A DNA stretch of 64,000 nt. Origin: Pseudomaricurvus alkylphenolicus (GTDB lineage: Bacteria; Pseudomonadota; Gammaproteobacteria; Pseudomonadales; Cellvibrionaceae). The stretch lies in assembly GCF_011683955.1 (NCBI RefSeq), contig NZ_JAAQPI010000010.1, positions 248,001-312,000 on the forward strand, written 5' to 3'. Shown here one piece after another: positions 59,442 to 64,000 of this stretch. Both the position numbers and the translations under genes were made by a program. The first letter of the stretch is position 1. Each line of letters begins with the position of its first letter. The notes under the pieces were generated by a model, which was not told the origin of the DNA, did no database searches, and saw only the letters and a program-made list of their open reading frames with translations.

Positions 59442-60119
59442 TCAGGGAGTCAGACTCTTTGATTTCGTCTCTTCTGACAGGGGTGCCGTCAATGCCGCCA
59501 CCAAAGTATCGGTAAGGTTACTGATAAACAGATCCTTGCCGCCAAAGGGGTGCTCATTACCATCAAGCACCGCTCGGGCGTAAATGGCGAGCGATTGCAT
59601 CATCAGGTTACCGTACATCACCTGTCGGGCCTCAAGAACCTGCTCTGGTAACTCCCCCGTAAAACGATTCATGCGTTCAAATGCCCGCTGGCGCGCTTTA
59701 TCTATAGCATCCGGGTGTCCCTTCAGAATCATGTCCGAACTTTTCAGAAACACCTGCCCGACGATCACCAGGTAATCCACACCCTGAGGGGTCTCCAATT
59801 GTTCGACGAAGGGCAGCAGTACGGCCTCGGTGATTAGTCTTGCGGTTTGCTGCTCGACGGGCAGGGCGTCGAATTGGTCCAGGCGGCTATTGATGTCGTT
59901 ATCAATCGGCCCGTAGTGCTCGTAAATCACTGCATCCAGCAGACCTTGTTTACTGCCAAAGTGGTAGTGCATCGCCGAGGTGTTTTTCTGACCGGCGGCC
60001 TTGTTGATTTCATTCAGAGACACGGCGTCGATGCCCTTGCGGGCAAACAGTTCCTGGGCTTTGAGAATCAGGGCGTTGCGGCGGTCTGCCGTATTGTTAC
60101 TGGGTTTTGGGGTACTCAT
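59442..60119 (-). CDS. TetR-family transcriptional repressor
   Basis: A TetR-type regulator of about 225 residues. I take the ATG at 60119 (MSTPKPSN) because the helix-turn-helix domain begins soon after (ALILKAQELFARKGIDAVSL, then NKAAGQKNTSAMHYHFGSKQ); an in-frame ATG at 60155 would add twelve hydrophobic residues with no ribosome site. The ligand-binding part (about 75-225) has no family-specific mark. Between this gene and the divergent flavoprotein gene lie two identical palindromes that are good operator candidates. The ligand is likely to be a substrate or product of that flavoprotein. Confidence 0.9.
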   Translation of the reverse strand: MSTPKPSNNTADRRNALILKAQELFARKGIDAVSLNEINKAAGQKNTSAMHYHFGSKQGLLDAVIYEHYGPIDNDINSRLDQFDALPVEQQTARLITEAVLLPFVEQLETPQGVDYLVIVGQVFLKSSDMILKGHPDAIDKARQRAFERMNRFTGELPEQVLEARQVMYGNLMMQSLAIYARAVLDGNEHPFGGKDLFISNLTDTLVAALTAPLSEETKSKSLTP

Positions 60120-60158
60120 GGCGGGGTAAGTTACCACAAAGATGAAGTCTTGCAAAAA

Positions 60159-60202
60159 TAAAGATAGTTCTTTAATCTGGTGTCAATAAAGAAGGCTCTT
60201 TA
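60159..60202. promoter_or_regulatory. Twin palindromes TAAAGA-N4-TCTTTA, candidate TetR operators
   Basis: Two perfect 16-bp palindromes with identical arms occur at 60159-60174 and 60187-60202, 28 bp apart start to start, in the 137-bp region between the TetR and flavoprotein genes. The spacers differ (TAGT and AGGC) while the arms do not, which is the mark of selection on protein-binding sites. They would allow joint repression of both genes. Confidence 0.78.
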
Positions 60203-60256
60203 AATTGGTTCTGTGGGGCCGATCTTATAACTATCTGATCTATATAGGTTTATTGT

Positions 60257-61822
60257 ATGACTGAGGTAAAAACTGAGATAAAGAAGCCAACCCCCACCCG
60301 ATCAACGCCAGTCAAAGAAGTCTCTCATTGGGATATCGAGACGGACGTTGTTATTGTCGGCTTTGGCGGCGCCGGCAGTTGCGCTGCGATTGAAGCGGCG
60401 AATGCCGGTGCTGAAGTGCACCTGTTTGAGGTGTCTTCTGCAGCTGGGGGTTCCACCGCGCTCTCCGGTGGCGAGGTTTATCTCGGTGGCAGTGGCGGTA
60501 CCGCCATGCAAAAGAAGTTTGGTTTTGAGGATACTACCGAGAATCTGGTGAATTACCTGATGATGCAGCATGCTCCTCAGGCAGATGAAGAAAAGATTCG
60601 CAGGTTTGCAGAGGGCGCTGCAGGCCATTTCGACTGGCTGGTGGAGATGGGTGTTCCTTTTAAAGAATCTTACTACGAGGAACGTGTGGTTGAGCCGACC
60701 ACAGACGACTGTCTGTTCTGGTGCGGTAACGAGAAAACCTGGCCTGAAATTGAGAAATGCAAGCCGGTGCCTCGCGGACATGTGGTGCAGATGGAAGGCA
60801 TGGGTGCCGGCGCGCTGTTGATGCAGGTGTTGGAAAAGGCAGCCGTAGCCCGAGGTGTTAACGTACATTTCGACAGCCGGGCACTGAGCCTGATTGTGGA
60901 TGAGCATGAGCAAGTTGTGGGGTTGATGGTTCGCAAAGACGGTAAAGTCCTGGCTTGTAAAGCCCGGGGCGGGGTCGTTCTGTGTGCCGGTGGTTTTGTG
61001 ATGAACGAAAAGATGGTCAAGCAGTACGCGCCCCGCCTCAATGCCGCCAACAACCCGATTGGTAATCCCGGGGACACCGGCACGGGTATTCAGATGGGAA
61101 TGTCGGTGGGCGGCGCAGCCATCAATATGCACGAAGGTTTCAGCAGCGTGCCTTATTATCCACCTGCCAGCCTGACTTACAGCATTATCGTCAACGGCAA
61201 AGGGCAGCGTTTTGTTAATGAGGATGCCTATCATGGTCGTATTGGCACTCGCCTGCTGGAGCAATACCGGGAGCAAAACAACGAACGCATTTATATGATT
61301 GCGGATGTGGATGCCTATGGTAATTATGAAGAGGGCAGCTGGTTAAATGCGGATGTTGTTGCGACCGGTGAGACTATTGAAGAGTTGGAACAGGAGTTGG
61401 GATTGCCCGCAGACAGTCTGTCGCACACCATGAATTTTTATAATCAACACGCCGAAGCCGGTGAAGATCCTTTGTTTCATAAGCAGTCACAGTGGTTGCG
61501 ACCTCTGCAGGCGCCCTATGTGGCTTTGGATATGACGCCAGGGCGCGGTGTTTATATTCCGTTTTTTACCCTGGGAGGACTGGATACTCTGCCCAGCGGT
61601 GAGGTTAAGAAGTTGGATGGTTCCATTGTGCCGGGATTATATGCAGCGGGTCGAACCGCCTGCGGCATACCGCGGCGTGGTGACGGTTACAATTCCGGGA
61701 TCAGTATTGCTGACGCGACTTTTTCCGGTCGTCAGGCGGGTGTGGCTGCAAGTCAGCGGGCGCGGTCTGTTGCGTACGCCGCCCAAGGATGTGTTGTCGG
61801 TTGCTCCCAAGGCGGCGATTGA
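60257..61822 (+). CDS. FAD-dependent oxidoreductase (fumarate reductase/3-ketosteroid dehydrogenase type), C-terminus altered
   Basis: A 521-residue flavoprotein. The FAD-binding motif TDVVIVGFGGAGSCAAIEAA lies near residue 30, with GGSTALSGGEVYLGG after it and the final FAD-contact region GLYAAGRTACGIPRRG followed by GDGYNSGISIADA. The family includes fumarate reductase flavoproteins and Delta-1-dehydrogenases of steroids. No signal peptide is seen. The natural end should be close to FSGRQAGVAASQ (about 61756). The last 22 residues read an out-of-frame piece of a short-chain dehydrogenase gene, so the tail is foreign. The catalytic core looks complete and the protein may still be active. It diverges from the TetR gene. 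Confidence 0.85.
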   Translation: MTEVKTEIKKPTPTRSTPVKEVSHWDIETDVVIVGFGGAGSCAAIEAANAGAEVHLFEVSSAAGGSTALSGGEVYLGGSGGTAMQKKFGFEDTTENLVNYLMMQHAPQADEEKIRRFAEGAAGHFDWLVEMGVPFKESYYEERVVEPTTDDCLFWCGNEKTWPEIEKCKPVPRGHVVQMEGMGAGALLMQVLEKAAVARGVNVHFDSRALSLIVDEHEQVVGLMVRKDGKVLACKARGGVVLCAGGFVMNEKMVKQYAPRLNAANNPIGNPGDTGTGIQMGMSVGGAAINMHEGFSSVPYYPPASLTYSIIVNGKGQRFVNEDAYHGRIGTRLLEQYREQNNERIYMIADVDAYGNYEEGSWLNADVVATGETIEELEQELGLPADSLSHTMNFYNQHAEAGEDPLFHKQSQWLRPLQAPYVALDMTPGRGVYIPFFTLGGLDTLPSGEVKKLDGSIVPGLYAAGRTACGIPRRGDGYNSGISIADATFSGRQAGVAASQRARSVAYAAQGCVVGCSQGGD

Positions 61823-62018
61823 GGCGGGGATTTATTTGCGGCTTGAGCAGGAGGGGGTATTTGATGATCGATGGAAGGAGGCGGTTAAGACTGGATTGTG
61901 TTTGAAGCGGTTCGGGCAGGCTCGGGATATCGGTGAGGCGGCGGCTTTTTTGGCGTCGAACCGGGCGAATTATGTGACTGGGCAGATATTAAGTGTGGAT
62001 GGGGGGTATAGCGTCTAG
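61758..62018 (+). pseudogene. C-terminal remnant of a short-chain dehydrogenase/reductase
   Basis: In the frame ending at TAG 62016-62018 the sequence from about 61758 reads GRGLLRTPPKDVLS and ends RFGQARDIGEAAAFLASNRA then NYVTGQILSVDGGYSV. This is the standard C-terminal end of an SDR enzyme (after the catalytic Tyr/Lys part). The Rossmann motif and catalytic residues are absent. The fragment begins inside the flavoprotein tail in another frame, so a deletion has joined two formerly neighbouring genes. It has no start codon or ribosome site of its own that would make sense. Confidence 0.82.
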
Positions 62019-62020
62019 TA

Positions 62021-62120
62021 GAGCCTGTAAATCTAATTGGAGCCTGTAAATAAAACTGTGTAAGAGCCTGTAAATAAAAGCTTGTAAATAATTCTGTGTC
62101 ACTGCCTTGAGTCTGTAAAT
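62021..62120. repeat. Five scattered copies of GAGCCTGTAAAT
   Basis: GAGCCTGTAAAT occurs at 62021 and 62064, nearly so at 62040 (GAGCCTGTAAAT), 62079 (AGCTTGTAAAT) and 62109 (GAGTCTGTAAAT), all in the same orientation, with CTGTGTAA- or CTGTGTCA-like words between them. Spacing is irregular (19, 24, 15 and 30 bp). It resembles worn ends of insertion sequences, but no transposase gene is present. Confidence 0.65.
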
Positions 62121-62285
62121 TCTGCGCTCAGCAGAAACATCTGGAAACGCCCATTTTTCCCCAAATTGTTCTGCTGATTTACCCGAATTCGGTCAAATGA
62201 CTCTCCGGGTCTCTGGTAAGCTAGTTCGAAAAATAACGAAAGCAAGGGTATCGTTTTTGCCCTCCCACAGACAGGCCAATCCACC

Positions 62286-62570
62286 ATGTACCACACCGGA
62301 TACTTCTCGCTGATCTTCGAAGACGGCATGAGGATCTATTATAAGACAACCTTTAGCGCCGAACGTTGGTCCGCGCGATCCGTGTTACGGCGAAAGGCGT
62401 TTACGTTTATGCATGATCTCAATGCGGTAGGACTCAGTGTTGAGTCTTTGATGGACTGCCTTCTCTGCGCAGAGACCCTAACTCCCAACGCGGGATTGAA
62501 TGATGTCGATGTCTACCAAGGTGATATCGAACCGATTCGTTCCGTACAAGATCTCGACGTTTTCACTTAG
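62286..62570 (+). CDS. Small hypothetical protein
   Basis: A 94-residue frame from ATG 62286. The text is protein-like (mixed helix-forming stretches, FTFMHDLNAVGLSVESLMD, acidic C-terminus) and without signal peptide or membrane segment. I do not recognise a family. No clear ribosome site is visible. It ends 25 bp before the glutamate dehydrogenase start and could be cotranscribed with it. It may equally be a chance frame. Confidence 0.4.
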   Translation: MYHTGYFSLIFEDGMRIYYKTTFSAERWSARSVLRRKAFTFMHDLNAVGLSVESLMDCLLCAETLTPNAGLNDVDVYQGDIEPIRSVQDLDVFT

Positions 62571-62595
62571 TTTTGGCGCAAATACCGACCTGACC

Positions 62596-64000
62596 ATGAC
62601 AACTGACGTAGTAACTAACGCCCCTGAAGCGACCTGTTCCAAACATCAATTCACCGACCACCAATCCCCAATGTCTGCCGCCCCCGAGGCTCTGCGACTC
62701 AAACTTGCAGGCCTTTCAGGCATAGGGGACGACCTTATCTCGAACGACGCCAAGGGTAGAGCCCTATGCTGCTGGCATTTTTTAAACAATCGTTCGATCG
62801 AAAATAAGATACGCGTATTTAACCCGGACTTGGAGAAGGACGGCTGGCTTTGTGAGCATACCGTTATCTTGATCCTGTCGGAGGACAGAGAGTTTCTCGT
62901 CGATTCGCTGCGCATTGAACTCACTCGTCGCGGGTTACAGATTCACGAAGTTGACAGCGTCATCGTTGATGTGTTGAGAGACAGAGAGGGGGTTTTACAA
63001 CGAGTCTCACTGAAGGATGCCCACCTTGATGAGGGCGCGGCAGAGGCTCGAACGGAAGCCCTGGTTTACTTGGAAGTCAGTCGTCATACGGACGAATCGG
63101 ACATGCTTGAGTTAACGTCGGCGTTTCGATCGGTGTTGCGGGACGTCGGAACGGTGGTAACCGATCATCAAAGCCTACGCGCCAAGGTCGTCGCCGCCGG
63201 TGAGGAGCTGACGCGGGTTGAGGACAAGGCACTTAAGGTCAATGTTGAGGAAGCCAGGTCCTTTCTGAAGTGGTTGGCAAACGGACACTTCGTACTGCTG
63301 GGATATTGCGAGTACGAGTTTCAGGAGCTGGAAGGCAAGCGCTTGTTGTGTGAACGAACGGATCAACGGCTGGGATTGTTTCGCTTAAGAGAAGGCCATG
63401 ACACAACGGCGTTTGAGGACGATCTTAATCCGGGCATGACCCGCTTTCACCTAACGCCGCAACTGTTGTCTTTCTCCAAGTCGTCGGTGCGCTCGCGGGT
63501 ACATCGCCATGCCTATTCCGATTACGTCGTGGTTAAGAAGTTCGATGCCCAGGGCCGTGTTTGTGGCGAGGGGCGATTTCTGGGGTTATACACCGCAGCG
63601 GTATACACCCTCTCACCCACTTTGATTCCGGTGGTACGGCAGAAGGTTGCCAATGTGTTGGCGCGTGCGGATCTGGATCCCGGCTCCCATGACGGCAAGG
63701 CACTGCGTCAAATTGTGGAGACGTTTCCCCGCGATGAGTTGTTCCAGAGCAACGAGTCTGAGTTGTTGGAAACCATCCGGGGCGTCGCACACATCAAGGA
63801 GCGTCAGCAGGTGCGCCTGTTTGTGCGCAGGGACCCCTACGGCAAATTCGTCAATGCCATCGTCTATGTGCCCAGGGATCAGTTCAATACGCAGATCCGC
63901 GAGCGGATTCAGCATCTGATCGGCGCTGCCATCAACGCTCAGGAGCATGAATTCACCACGTACTTCTCGGAGTCGGTGTTAGCCCGGTGTCATATCGTGT
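62596..64000 (+). CDS. gdhB: NAD-specific glutamate dehydrogenase, large type, N-terminal part (cut by window end)
   Basis: The frame from ATG 62596 is open for 468 codons up to the window edge. It matches the N-terminal, ACT-like regulatory half of the large (about 1600-residue) bacterial NAD-glutamate dehydrogenase, which deaminates glutamate to 2-oxoglutarate. Recognisable segments: RVFNPDLEKDGW, FLVDSLRIELTRRGLQIHEV, FLKWLANGHFVLLGY, FSKSSVRSRVHR, RFLGLYTAAVYT and FPRDELFQ. The catalytic domain lies beyond the window. The N-terminus before the RVFNP segment is about 75 residues, near the family norm or slightly short. There is no obvious ribosome site before 62596; an in-frame ATG at 62671 is an alternative. 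It would feed amino nitrogen catabolism, in line with the amine-using genes at the other end. Confidence 0.9.
   Translation, partial: MTTDVVTNAPEATCSKHQFTDHQSPMSAAPEALRLKLAGLSGIGDDLISNDAKGRALCCWHFLNNRSIENKIRVFNPDLEKDGWLCEHTVILILSEDREFLVDSLRIELTRRGLQIHEVDSVIVDVLRDREGVLQRVSLKDAHLDEGAAEARTEALVYLEVSRHTDESDMLELTSAFRSVLRDVGTVVTDHQSLRAKVVAAGEELTRVEDKALKVNVEEARSFLKWLANGHFVLLGYCEYEFQELEGKRLLCERTDQRLGLFRLREGHDTTAFEDDLNPGMTRFHLTPQLLSFSKSSVRSRVHRHAYSDYVVVKKFDAQGRVCGEGRFLGLYTAAVYTLSPTLIPVVRQKVANVLARADLDPGSHDGKALRQIVETFPRDELFQSNESELLETIRGVAHIKERQQVRLFVRRDPYGKFVNAIVYVPRDQFNTQIRERIQHLIGAAINAQEHEFTTYFSESVLARCHIV

Overview
The window looks like a chromosomal segment of a marine, heterotrophic gammaproteobacterium, most likely of the Cellvibrionales type (Cellvibrio/Saccharophagus/Simiduia-like). 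The reasons are the SusC/D-independent laminarin locus built on a TonB receptor, 'tryptophan halogenase' and SapC genes, several polysaccharide-processing enzymes, the LytS/LytTR-type regulators, and the large NAD-glutamate dehydrogenase at the right edge. The exact genus is inference. No rRNA, tRNA, CRISPR or intact mobile element was seen.

Region 1 (0.5-10.3 kb), amine oxidation. After a TonB-dependent receptor with its own terminator come an aldehyde dehydrogenase and a BEDA-ordered tryptophan-tryptophylquinone (TTQ) amine dehydrogenase cluster (large subunit, MauE-like, MauD-like, small subunit) that resembles aromatic amine dehydrogenase. A monoheme and a diheme cytochrome c follow. A tightly coupled trio comes next: a periplasmic solute-binding-like protein, a four-His b-type membrane protein and a tetraheme cytochrome. 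The logic is amine -> aldehyde -> acid, with electrons passed to c-type cytochromes. No mauG is visible.

Region 2 (10.3-14.3 kb): a LysR regulator diverges from an omega-amino-acid:pyruvate aminotransferase and a CoA-acylating aldehyde dehydrogenase. This is a second route, amine -> aldehyde -> acyl-CoA.

Region 3 (14.9-25.7 kb), signalling. An operon of TonB receptor, YfiR-like protein and HAMP-GGDEF-EAL protein is followed by a PEP-CTERM-like secreted protein, a gene-poor stretch with a LuxR-like remnant, and a PotD-like/GGDEF-EAL pair that resembles the NspS-MbaA polyamine-sensing pair.

Region 4 (25.8-53.1 kb), a laminarin (beta-1,3-glucan) utilization locus. It has an intracellular GH3 and a sugar porter on the plus strand. 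On the minus strand are a GH94-clan phosphorylase, a GH16 laminarinase, two GH17 enzymes, a GPH-type transporter and a lipoprotein GH3. In the middle lie a LytS-type kinase and a LytTR regulator. Beyond them is a minus-strand operon of a 996-residue TonB receptor, halogenase-like flavoprotein, SapC, JmjC-like cupin and a second halogenase-like flavoprotein. The role of this last cassette is unsettled and it is the best candidate here for an undescribed system. Tandem repeats (four 50-bp units; 58-bp units with a REP-like palindrome) flank the phosphorylase gene.

Region 5 (53.5-64 kb): a TauE-like exporter, a solute-binding-like protein, a FucP-type sugar transporter and an acyl-CoA synthetase with a divergent LysR gene. 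A TetR gene and a flavoprotein gene share two identical operator-like palindromes. The flavoprotein gene runs into the frame-shifted tail of a short-chain dehydrogenase, which marks a deletion scar. A short repeat cluster, a small uncertain ORF and the first 468 codons of NAD-glutamate dehydrogenase, cut by the window edge, complete the segment.
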